This document shows, one piece after another, positions 1-5,742 of a stretch of 10,369 bases of DNA. The stretch covers positions 1 through 10,369 of the forward strand of contig CAZKCH010000017.1 in the NCBI GenBank assembly GCA_964551525.1, given 5' to 3'. Under the pieces are notes generated by a model. It ran no database searches, was not told where the DNA came from, and was given only the letters and a program-made list of their open reading frames with translations. The DNA is from GWA2-46-15 sp964551525. Lineage in GTDB: Bacteria; Patescibacteriota; Minisyncoccia; Minisyncoccales; GWA2-46-15. The position numbers and the translations under genes were made by a program. Position 1 is the stretch's first letter, and the number at the start of each line of letters is the position of its first letter.

Positions 1-28
1 TGTGTTGGGTGTGTTTGGTGTGTTTGTG
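1..28. other. Amplification-primer sequence at contig end (not genomic)
   Basis: Bases 1-18 read TGTGTTGGGTGTGTTTGG and are followed by ten bases that are all G or T (19-28). The reverse complement of the same 18-mer ends the window, again followed inward by exactly ten G/T bases. From memory, this 18-mer plus a K10 (G/T) tail is the constant part of a commercial quasi-random-primer whole-genome-amplification chemistry. The last ten in-frame codons of the methyltransferase here (a Thr/Asn/Pro repeat) are therefore artefactual. Confidence 0.88.
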
Positions 29-843
29 GTTAAAATCCAGTTATCCCGATTCAGATTCTCAATATCCACTTTGTCAATGCAATTTATATTATCTTTATCA
101 CCCTTGAATAAAGAAAAGATGTTTTTTCTATGATTTTTATCTAAGATGGTTATCAAAGAGTATGTTGTAGCATTATCAAATAATTGATTATGGCCGAAAT
201 CAATAAGAGTCTTTAATATTTTATGGAATTTTATAAAATTTCGTAAATTTTCACCCGCCCTCGTTTTAAGATAGGTATTAGGAGTAATATAGCCGAGCTT
301 TCCATTTTTATTTAATAAACAATAACCCAGTTCAAAAAAAGCAATAAATATATCTGTTGACCCTTTTTCACATAATTGCCATTCATTTTGAATCCTTTTT
401 CTTCTTTCCAAACCAAGATTCTGAATCCTGATATAGGGGGGATTTCCAACAACGAAATCGAAAAAATCAAAGAATTTACCTACATAACATTTATCCAAAC
501 TATCTATTTTAAAAACATTCCATTTTATGTTTTTAAAACTGTATTTTTTTGCAATATTGTCAAGCCTAAAAATACATTTTCCAATAGCACTCTCGTCTAT
601 ATCAAAACCGAATATATTATTTTCTATCTTTTCTTGTATGATTTTATCTTCTATCTTCGCATTTTTTGCATCCATAATAAACCTAGTAAGTATCTCTCCC
701 AAAAACACTCCGTCTCCGCACGCAGGATCAATAATTCTTTTCTGATAAACATCACTCTTATAGTCAATGTGATCCAAGATCAATTCGACTATCCACTGGG
801 GAGTGTAAACAACACCGTTTAGCTTTTCTTTGTTAGTTTCCAT
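1..843 (-). CDS. Type II N6-adenine DNA methyltransferase (gamma class, NPPY), 3' truncated by contig end
   Basis: This gene starts at ATG 843-841 and is open to the window edge (281 codons, of which about 271 are native). It would transfer a methyl group from S-adenosylmethionine to the N6 of adenine in a recognition site, protecting host DNA from the partner nuclease. Motif X is near residues 10-20 (GVVYTP), motif I is DPACGDGVFL at 39-48, an acidic ribose-binding motif is around 79-83 (GFDID), and the catalytic motif IV is NPPY at 134-137. The order X-I-IV is that of gamma-class, Eco57I/TaqI-like enzymes, whose target-recognition domain lies C-terminal; that part is missing, so specificity cannot be guessed. 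The gene sits 3 nt downstream of the putative endonuclease and is surely co-transcribed with it. It is clearly AT-richer than the right half of the window, suggesting acquisition. Residues after about 271 derive from the amplification primer. Confidence 0.92.
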   Translation of the reverse strand, partial: METNKEKLNGVVYTPQWIVELILDHIDYKSDVYQKRIIDPACGDGVFLGEILTRFIMDAKNAKIEDKIIQEKIENNIFGFDIDESAIGKCIFRLDNIAKKYSFKNIKWNVFKIDSLDKCYVGKFFDFFDFVVGNPPYIRIQNLGLERRKRIQNEWQLCEKGSTDIFIAFFELGYCLLNKNGKLGYITPNTYLKTRAGENLRNFIKFHKILKTLIDFGHNQLFDNATTYSLITILDKNHRKNIFSLFKGDKDNINCIDKVDIENLNRDNWILTTNTPNTPNT

Positions 844-846
844 AGT

Positions 847-1515
847 CTAAGACTTTAACTTACATAGTGCCGCCACTCTCATAATGAATTTTTCTACTGA
901 TAATTGATTCTCAAGAATATTCTTTGTTTCCTCTGTCAATCCTAACTTTTTTAAGTTTTCTAAATAAGCCCGTTTTCGTCTATCAAAATCTATTATAGCT
1001 ATCCCCAATACTTCTGGCTTATGCGGAAAATCTAAATCATTAAAAAGTTTAATGTACTTCATCAAATCGTTTTCGTTTATAACTTCTATCTTTTTTTCTT
1101 CTCCTCTCAAATTACCCTTATTTTTATCATAATAAGGAGTATGCGCTCTTAAAACTAGAAAGTGCGCGAAACCAACATTCATCCTTCTTATGTTTGCGGT
1201 CTCACCAAGTAAGTTTTCGAAATAATTATTCGAATTTTGTTTGTAATTCGAAGTAACAAATTTAAAACTAACCGTTGTAATTATCTCCTTACCCTTCAGA
1301 ATAGAAATATCTAATGTTTTAGGATAATATTTACCATGCAAAATAGCTTCTCCGCCCCTTCCTAAGCTTCTGACGAAATACTCTTTACCCAATTTACCTC
1401 CGATAACTTTCGCAAACCATTTATGAATCGGGAAAAGCTTTTTATTGCTTCTGGAACCGAATTTATTATAGGCAGAAAATGTTTTTGATATCGCTCTCAG
1501 AAATGAATCTATCAT
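847..1515 (-). CDS. Putative type II restriction endonuclease
   Basis: A 222-residue soluble protein encoded directly upstream of a DNA adenine methyltransferase, with a 3-nt gap, which is the classic layout of a type II restriction-modification pair. I do not recognise the exact family. A possible PD-(D/E)XK-type core is visible: Asp69 in a hydrophobic strand (KTLDISIL), then a second strand ending SFK at 83-85, with Lys85 as the candidate catalytic lysine and Ser where Glu/Asp is usual. It is followed by a polar block (TSNYKQNSNN, 88-97) and GETANIR at 104-110, which look like conserved family motifs. There is no transmembrane segment or signal peptide. The start at 1515 is preceded by a good promoter but no Shine-Dalgarno. 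The nuclease role rests mainly on position next to the methyltransferase, so another accessory function is possible. Confidence 0.68.
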   Translation of the reverse strand: MIDSFLRAISKTFSAYNKFGSRSNKKLFPIHKWFAKVIGGKLGKEYFVRSLGRGGEAILHGKYYPKTLDISILKGKEIITTVSFKFVTSNYKQNSNNYFENLLGETANIRRMNVGFAHFLVLRAHTPYYDKNKGNLRGEEKKIEVINENDLMKYIKLFNDLDFPHKPEVLGIAIIDFDRRKRAYLENLKKLGLTEETKNILENQLSVEKFIMRVAALCKLKS

Positions 1516-1533
1516 AATTTTATTTTATTAACT

Positions 1534-1562
1534 CTTATATTAAAATATTAAGAAACTGACAA
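1534..1562 (-). promoter_or_regulatory. Sigma70-type promoter of the restriction-modification operon
   Basis: On the minus strand, -35 TTGTCA (1562-1557), a 17-nt spacer and -10 TATAAG (1539-1534). Transcription would begin near 1527, giving a ~12-nt leader before the endonuclease ATG at 1515. No controller-protein gene or obvious C-box lies beside it. Confidence 0.6.
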
Positions 1563-1672
1563 TTCCCTTAAAATCTCTATCGCCGATCATTATTTCACTC
1601 TATTCCAAACCCAGCCACTGGTCAAATTGTATAACCTTGGCTTAATTCCGCATACACGCCCCTTGCTCAATA

Positions 1673-1788
1673 ATACTTATACGAGACCCGTATAACGCTC
1701 TTCGCTCCCGAATCCTACCCCGCTTTACGGGGCAAGCAGGTTCGCGTCGCGATGTCGCGTATACGGGGCAGGCCTGAGTCAGGGTCAA
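1673..1788. repeat. Imperfect hairpin repeat element, copy 1
   Basis: The left flank ATACTTATA..GACCCGTATA matches copy 2 at 25 of 30 aligned positions. The right flank (1757-1788), with CGGGGCAGGCCTG and a terminal GTCAA, also recurs. The arms CCCGTATA (1687-1694) and TATACGGG (1760-1767) pair perfectly and enclose a variable centre holding a smaller hairpin, CCCCG/CGGGG (1718-1732). The function is unknown; the paired changes between the copies support a selected structure. Confidence 0.65.
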
Positions 1789-1834
1789 CCCAAACAATTT
1801 AGTTATAACTCACATACTCGCCTTTCTTTAAGTG

Positions 1835-1932
1835 ATACTTATATGGGACCCGTACAATGCTTTTTATTCGCGAGATTTACATTCTCGCCTCATAATGGCG
1901 CGTGTACGGGGCCAGGCCTGGCTCCCCGTCAA
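1835..1932. repeat. Imperfect hairpin repeat element, copy 2
   Basis: The second copy of the element at 1673-1788. The arms are CCCGTACA (1849-1856) and TGTACGGG (1903-1910): the T-A pair of copy 1 has become C-G with both sides changed. The centre differs entirely and holds its own hairpin, GCGAGA/TCTCGC (1870-1888). A conserved CAGGCCTG block and GTCAA follow the right arm. Confidence 0.65.
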
Positions 1933-1964
1933 TTTGGACGAGCTCCAGTAAAATAAGGTAGCGC

Positions 1965-2005
1965 GCTTGGCCTTGTGCTTGGCCCGGCCAAGCACAAGGC
2001 CAAGC
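1965..2005. repeat. Perfect palindrome with 20-bp arms, REP-like
   Basis: The arms at 1965-1984 and 1986-2005 are exact reverse complements around a single C at 1985. The core 1973-1997 has outer arms TTGTGCTT / AAGCACAA and inner GGCC-C-GGCC. The same outer arms with a different but self-complementary inside occur at 8552-8576. It is not followed by a T-run on either strand, so it is not an ordinary terminator. A weaker hairpin (CCAGGTCAAG with CTTGAC and CCTGG) follows at 2010-2036. Confidence 0.8.
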
Positions 2006-2077
2006 AATTCCAGGTCAAGCAACTCTTGACGCCTGGTAAACGGCTTGTTGGACGTAAATGGCCGCGGCATAGGAAGA

Positions 2078-2116
2078 AACAAAAATCGCTGGCGTTATGC
2101 GTCGGCGATTTTTGTT
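2078..2116 (-). terminator. Rho-independent terminator downstream of Fic gene 1
   Basis: A 12-bp stem, AACAAAAATCGC (2078-2089) and GCGATTTTTGTT (2105-2116), with a 15-nt loop. It lies 3 bp past the Fic stop codon. On the minus strand the stem ends in a T-rich tract. The A/T tracts are symmetrical, so it may work in both directions. Confidence 0.75.
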
Positions 2117-2119
2117 CCT

Positions 2120-3175
2120 CTATTTTATCGCGTAATTTTGTGCGGCGAAGTCGTATTGTTCAATAAATATCTTCTTAAACGACGTAATTGAGTTTAATTC
2201 ATAAAACACCAGCATTGCTTCGCGGTAATCATTTTCCTCAACACTGCGGTAAGAAAGAGGTGCTAAACCATACGCCAACAAAACAGCGTTTGCCGCCAAT
2301 CGAGCAACCCTTTTGTTCCCATCTTCAAACGGCTGGATATAACTAATACCTAAAAGCGTAATTAGGGCCTTAGCGTAAGAAGTTGACGCCTTAGACACCG
2401 CTCTGCCAAGCGCCTCAACCGCTTCAGTAATTTGATAAACATTATCGAGCGGTCGATAAACAGAACCGACAACACCGACAAGCCTTTTCCTTAAACCCAA
2501 GCCGACACCTAAATCTTTGACCAGAATGGCGTGCAATTCCTCAAGATTCTTTTTCGTAATCGTTTTGAATTGCGCCGAATTTTCGCGAACAAAATTAAAA
2601 GCGTCCTTATGATTCAAGATCATCTGGGTCTCTTTTTTATCATGACCAACCGCTGTTTTATTTTCCAAAATCAGTTTTTCCGTATCAAGAAGTGTATAAG
2701 TATTGCCCTCAATTTTTGATGATTTCCAGGATAGCTCAATGATAAGCCGCTCCAACTCTTTCTTTTGGATTGTCGGAGACAAATCTTTAGTTCTTTTTTC
2801 ATATTCGAAAGTCGCATCATTTAAAACCTTCAACTCGCTCTCCGTGAAAATATCCGATGGCAATGCGGCGAACAAATCAAAATTATAACGGTTTAAGCCA
2901 CGCCTCTTGTCTGGCTCAATCGAGCAATATTCCTTAGCGTCGATTTCAGCGAATACTCTACCAGCGATGCTTATGTTATAACCAGTGGATCGTCCCGAAC
3001 CCGTGGAAATCAAAACACCCTCGCTCGTCATTTCGGACAAAGCTCTTTTCACCGTAACAAGGGAAATACCCTCTCCTAATTTAACCATTTCGGAATAAAT
3101 ACCCGATGATGGCATAGCCCCTTTCTCAAGGATAATGGCAATAATTTTTTGTTGTTTTTGAGATAATTTGTTCAT
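2120..3175 (-). CDS. Fic-family protein with N-terminal winged helix and degenerate Fic motif
   Basis: A 351-residue protein. Residues 1-75 form a winged-helix DNA-binding domain (helix-turn-helix around SLVTVKRAL, 38-46). A Fic domain follows. The inhibitory-helix motif (S/T)xxxE(G/N) is present as S152..E156-G157 (SSKIEGN), placing it among class II Fic proteins, in which Glu blocks productive ATP binding. The Fic loop reads IQPFEDGNKRVAR at 280-292, where the consensus is HPFxDGNGRxxR: the catalytic His is Gln281, while Asp285, Asn287, Arg289 and Arg292 remain. Similar IQPFEDGNKR loops, as I recall, occur across a subfamily, so this may be inherited rather than a fresh mutation. It could be a non-AMPylating regulator or have altered chemistry. 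The DNA-binding domain and the palindrome overlapping its promoter suggest autoregulation. It lies 141 bp downstream of the canonical Fic gene, with its own promoter and terminator. Confidence 0.9.
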   Translation of the reverse strand: MNKLSQKQQKIIAIILEKGAMPSSGIYSEMVKLGEGISLVTVKRALSEMTSEGVLISTGSGRSTGYNISIAGRVFAEIDAKEYCSIEPDKRRGLNRYNFDLFAALPSDIFTESELKVLNDATFEYEKRTKDLSPTIQKKELERLIIELSWKSSKIEGNTYTLLDTEKLILENKTAVGHDKKETQMILNHKDAFNFVRENSAQFKTITKKNLEELHAILVKDLGVGLGLRKRLVGVVGSVYRPLDNVYQITEAVEALGRAVSKASTSYAKALITLLGISYIQPFEDGNKRVARLAANAVLLAYGLAPLSYRSVEENDYREAMLVFYELNSITSFKKIFIEQYDFAAQNYAIK

Positions 3176-3187
3176 CTTGATGTTATT

Positions 3188-3230
3188 ATCGTATCATTTT
3201 GACACATTTATCGTATCATATTGATACGAT
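3188..3230 (-). promoter_or_regulatory. Operator repeats and overlapping promoter for Fic gene 1
   Basis: ATCGTATCAT occurs at 3188-3197 and again at 3210-3219. The second copy forms a perfect inverted repeat with TGATACGAT at 3222-3230 (9-bp arms, 3-nt centre). On the minus strand a plausible promoter, -35 TTGTGG (3238-3233), 17 nt, -10 TACGAT (3215-3210), overlaps the palindrome, so a bound repressor would block RNA polymerase. The ATG is at 3175, without a Shine-Dalgarno. The winged-helix domain of the encoded Fic protein is the obvious candidate binder (inference). Confidence 0.65.
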
Positions 3231-3234
3231 TCCC

Positions 3235-3263
3235 ACAATCCCTATACCATGTATAGGAACTGT
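3235..3263 (-). repeat. Hairpin between the two Fic genes
   Basis: On the minus strand ACAGTTCCTATA pairs with TATAGGGATTGT over 12 bp with two G-T wobbles and a CATGG loop. The inner CCTATA/TATAGG arms (3241-3257) are perfect, and a small palindrome GGAAC-T-GTTCC overlaps at 3256-3266. There is no T-run, so it is a weak terminator candidate at best. It resembles degenerate REP-type palindromes built on GGGACTGTCCC-like words. Confidence 0.45.
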
Positions 3264-3316
3264 TCCCGGTACTAACTCGAGATTAGAACTGAAAACTTTG
3301 GTTTTAGTGATTATAA

Positions 3317-4453
3317 TTAACTCAAAACTTCTAACAACTTCTCTGCCAGAAAAATTTTTCCCTTTTCTTTTCCGCTTATTTCTTTAACAATGCTGAGCTT
3401 TTCGAGATGAAGCACGGATCGCTTGGCAGTCACAAAAGTAGTTTTCAATAAGACGGCCGCCCGAGGAATGGTGATGTAAGGATTTTGGAATAGTAAATCC
3501 AACGTCCTGCTTACAGTCGTGCTTAGATGATGTTGTTTAATAAGTTCGTCGTATTCATCTTTTAGCGCCAAAATTTTATCCGCATTTGTCAGTGCTTCTG
3601 TCGCCTGCTCGCGCACGCCACGCAAAAAGAAAATCAACCAATCATTCCATTGACCATTGGTGCTTACCCGTATGAGACGTTCATAATATTCACTTCTATG
3701 CCTCTCAAAAAATGCGCTCAAATATAGAAGGGGCAACGATAAAACCTCTTTATGCACCAAAAGAAGAGTGATAAGCAACCTGCCAATCCTGCCATTGCCA
3801 TCAAGAAAAGGATGGATGGCTTCAAATTGATAGTGAACTATAGCTGAATCTATGAGTGCGGGAAATTTTTTATTTTGATGTAAATATATTTCCCATTCAT
3901 CAAGCGCTTTTTGCATATCTATTACCGGAGGAGGAACAAAAGTCGCTTCTTCCAAAGTGCAACCCGGTTTACCAATCCAATTTTGACTCGTACGGAACTC
4001 GCCAGGCGTAGCATGACTACCCCTAACTCCTTCCATGAGGATTCGATGAAGCTCGCGAACAAAACGAAGGCTTAAGGGGAATTCTTTAATACGTTTCAAC
4101 CCGTATTCCATAGCCCTTACGTATTGGTTCACCTCTTTAATATCATCTGTTTTCTGAACAGCTCCAATTTCTGCCTCGAACAAGTCAGACAACGATGCTT
4201 GTGTCCCTTCTATTTTAGAACTTAAAACAGCCTCTTTTCTCAAATAGGGCCGAATCAAAAGATGGGGATTCGGTAAACGCTTTGCCGCTCCGGCAAGCTT
4301 ACCTAAGGCGATATCTGCTTGCGACAGTATACTAACTAAGTCGTTATTAAAGTCCAGCGCAGGAGGAAGCGAATCCGGAACAAAAGCAAGATAATCCCTC
4401 TCGGTTCTTATCACCTTTCCCGTTGCGTTTGATGTAAATATTGATTGATCCAT
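3317..4453 (-). CDS. Fic-family adenylyltransferase (AMPylase) with C-terminal winged helix, SoFic-like
   Basis: A 378-residue cytoplasmic protein of the usual length for SoFic-type class II Fic proteins. It is predicted to transfer AMP from ATP to hydroxyl side chains of target proteins and probably to itself. The inhibitory helix motif is SSKIEG at 78-83 (Ser78, Glu82, Gly83). The Fic motif is complete: HPFLDGNGRIGR at 214-225, with catalytic His214, metal-binding Asp218, phosphate-binding Asn220 and Arg222, and Arg225. The preceding flap region carries GEFRTSQNWIG (151-161), typical of the family. Residues ~310-378 form a winged helix that could bind DNA. The gene has its own promoter and a perfect inverted repeat just upstream. 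The target protein is unknown. The adjacent Fic gene lacks the catalytic His, so the two could be regulator and enzyme. Confidence 0.95.
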   Translation of the reverse strand: MDQSIFTSNATGKVIRTERDYLAFVPDSLPPALDFNNDLVSILSQADIALGKLAGAAKRLPNPHLLIRPYLRKEAVLSSKIEGTQASLSDLFEAEIGAVQKTDDIKEVNQYVRAMEYGLKRIKEFPLSLRFVRELHRILMEGVRGSHATPGEFRTSQNWIGKPGCTLEEATFVPPPVIDMQKALDEWEIYLHQNKKFPALIDSAIVHYQFEAIHPFLDGNGRIGRLLITLLLVHKEVLSLPLLYLSAFFERHRSEYYERLIRVSTNGQWNDWLIFFLRGVREQATEALTNADKILALKDEYDELIKQHHLSTTVSRTLDLLFQNPYITIPRAAVLLKTTFVTAKRSVLHLEKLSIVKEISGKEKGKIFLAEKLLEVLS

Positions 4454-4459
4454 ATATGT

Positions 4460-4494
4460 AATTATACTTTATAGCTTGAAAGTATAATTGTCAA
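4460..4494 (-). promoter_or_regulatory. Promoter and inverted-repeat operator of Fic gene 2
   Basis: AATTATACTTT (4460-4470) and AAAGTATAATT (4479-4489) are perfect 11-bp arms with an 8-nt spacer, 6 bp upstream of the ATG at 4453. On the minus strand a consensus -35 TTGACA (4494-4489) abuts the outer arm, so the operator covers the -35 to -10 region. The exact -10 is ambiguous (TAAAGT at 17 nt, or TATAAT further on). Confidence 0.65.
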
Positions 4495-4526
4495 GTCTGT
4501 TATTATATACTTAGACACTTATAAAA

Positions 4527-5009
4527 TTAGAACAGAGAGATAATGAGAAAACCGAGCATGATCAGAATTAAAACTGCTTTGACCAGAGTGCCGGCCAGAA
4601 ATCCTAAAAATGCGCCCCAGGCAGATTGAGCCGCTTGCTCCAATGTTCTTTTCGCCATCAACTCTCCCAAAAGCGCGCCAACCAAGGGCCCGATAATGAT
4701 TCCGGGCAAACCAAAAAAAATTATTCCCAAAAAAGAGCCCAAAAGCGCGCCCGTCACTCCTCCTTTGCTGGCTTGGTATTTCTTGGCGCCCAGGGACGGC
4801 GTCACAAGATCCAAAATCAAAGTCATAATGGCCAGACCGAGAAAAATCAAAACCGTAATCAATGGAATACTGGCGAAATGGGTAGCGCTGGCGAAAATAA
4901 AAAGTCCCAGCCAAGCCAAGGGCACGCCGGGCAAAAAAGGCAAAATCACTCCGGCAAAGCCGACGAGCATCAAAATCAGAGAAACAATAAATAAAAAAAT
5001 GGTTTCCAT
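4527..5009 (-). CDS. DUF456 family integral membrane protein
   Basis: A 160-residue, strongly hydrophobic protein with about four membrane helices. The N-terminal hairpin contains a Pro/Gly-rich turn (GVILPFLPGVPLAW, 20-33), followed by a polar loop with a GAKKYQASKGGVTGA segment (74-88) and Gly-rich helices with small-residue motifs. This layout matches the DUF456 family (COG2839), whose function is unknown. Its start lies 10 nt after the AbiEii stop codon on the same strand, with only a weak purine stretch as a ribosome site, so it is probably cotranscribed with the AbiE pair. Whether it has any part in that system cannot be told from sequence; DUF456 genes are also common alone. Confidence 0.88.
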   Translation of the reverse strand: METIFLFIVSLILMLVGFAGVILPFLPGVPLAWLGLFIFASATHFASIPLITVLIFLGLAIMTLILDLVTPSLGAKKYQASKGGVTGALLGSFLGIIFFGLPGIIIGPLVGALLGELMAKRTLEQAAQSAWGAFLGFLAGTLVKAVLILIMLGFLIISLF

Positions 5010-5019
5010 TGTTTTTCTC

Positions 5020-5742
5020 TTATAAATATTTTTTGATTTCTTGAGTCAAAAGTTTTTTGAAATCCTTCAAAATCATCTGGTGACTCGCTGGTAGAAGCTT
5101 TTTAAGCTCGTCTCTAAAACTGATATCAGAATTTTGAAGCAATTTCAGCGCTATTTCTAAATTTTTCTTTTCTTTTACGATAGGAGAATTTCTGGATAAT
5201 AAAAAATAGTAATCATAAAAATCCCTTGGCTTTTTCCGGGCAATAAGCGCTTGCAACTTGCCATTGATAATATCTTCTATTGGCAAATGAACCAGTGTAT
5301 AAGCCGGTAAATATTCGCCATGAACCAAGGCCCTTGTTCCCCTAAGACGCTTTCCCTGACGGAGCGAAACCTCAATCTGAATCTTGATCTTAATGTCGTG
5401 TAAAAAGAAATTGGCGATACCCAAGTATCCGCCAGTAGTTTCTTTCGCCTCAATAATCTCTACTCTCATACCGGTTCTTTCTATCTCTAATAAAGTGCTG
5501 GCGAATAATTCCTCTACCGTCTTTTGAATAATACCACTTCCGGTGAAATCCAAGTCCTCGGAAAAACGCGGACTTTTCAAAACCACGCGCAAAGCCGTGC
5601 CGCCTTTGAAAAGTAACCTCTCGGAATCGGCTTGTTGATATAAAAACGATAAAAACAAATGTTGGCAATACTCACGAGCCACATTTTCAATATCGGTCTG
5701 ATATAATTTAGTAAATTTTTCGAGGCTTTCTCTGCTCAACAT
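5020..5742 (-). CDS. AbiEii/AbiGii-family nucleotidyltransferase toxin
   Basis: A 240-residue DNA polymerase-beta-like nucleotidyltransferase, the toxin half of a type IV toxin-antitoxin and abortive-infection pair. Visible motifs: motif I GGTALR at 47-52, the metal-binding SEDLDF at 61-66 (Asp63 and Asp65), an IEV strand near 123-125 for the third carboxylate position, the motif III lysine around 162 in INGKLQAL, and motif IV RDFYDYYFL at 173-181 (Asp174, Asp177). All expected catalytic residues are present, so it appears active. Related enzymes transfer nucleotides to tRNA acceptor ends (family knowledge; the substrate here is untested). The start codon lies inside the antitoxin gene (35-bp overlap), which indicates translational coupling. 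Length is slightly short of the ~290-300 residues of long AbiEii proteins but normal for the family at large. Confidence 0.93.
   Translation of the reverse strand: MLSRESLEKFTKLYQTDIENVAREYCQHLFLSFLYQQADSERLLFKGGTALRVVLKSPRFSEDLDFTGSGIIQKTVEELFASTLLEIERTGMRVEIIEAKETTGGYLGIANFFLHDIKIKIQIEVSLRQGKRLRGTRALVHGEYLPAYTLVHLPIEDIINGKLQALIARKKPRDFYDYYFLLSRNSPIVKEKKNLEIALKLLQNSDISFRDELKKLLPASHQMILKDFKKLLTQEIKKYL

Noticed and set aside
376..822. Plus-strand open frame of 148 codons
   Set aside because: It is antisense to the methyltransferase, whose motif I and NPPY motif on the minus strand are unmistakable.
1673..2036. CRISPR array
   Set aside because: There are only two diverged copies of unequal length, no regular spacers and no cas genes.
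1864..2166. Short open frames on both strands across 1864-2082 and 1975-2166
   Set aside because: They exist because of the palindrome at 1965-2005 and the terminator at 2078-2116. They have no domain-like composition and overlap non-coding repeats.
3235..3266. XerCD/dif or tRNA attachment site
   Set aside because: The palindrome does not match the dif pattern, and no tRNA or integrase gene is present.
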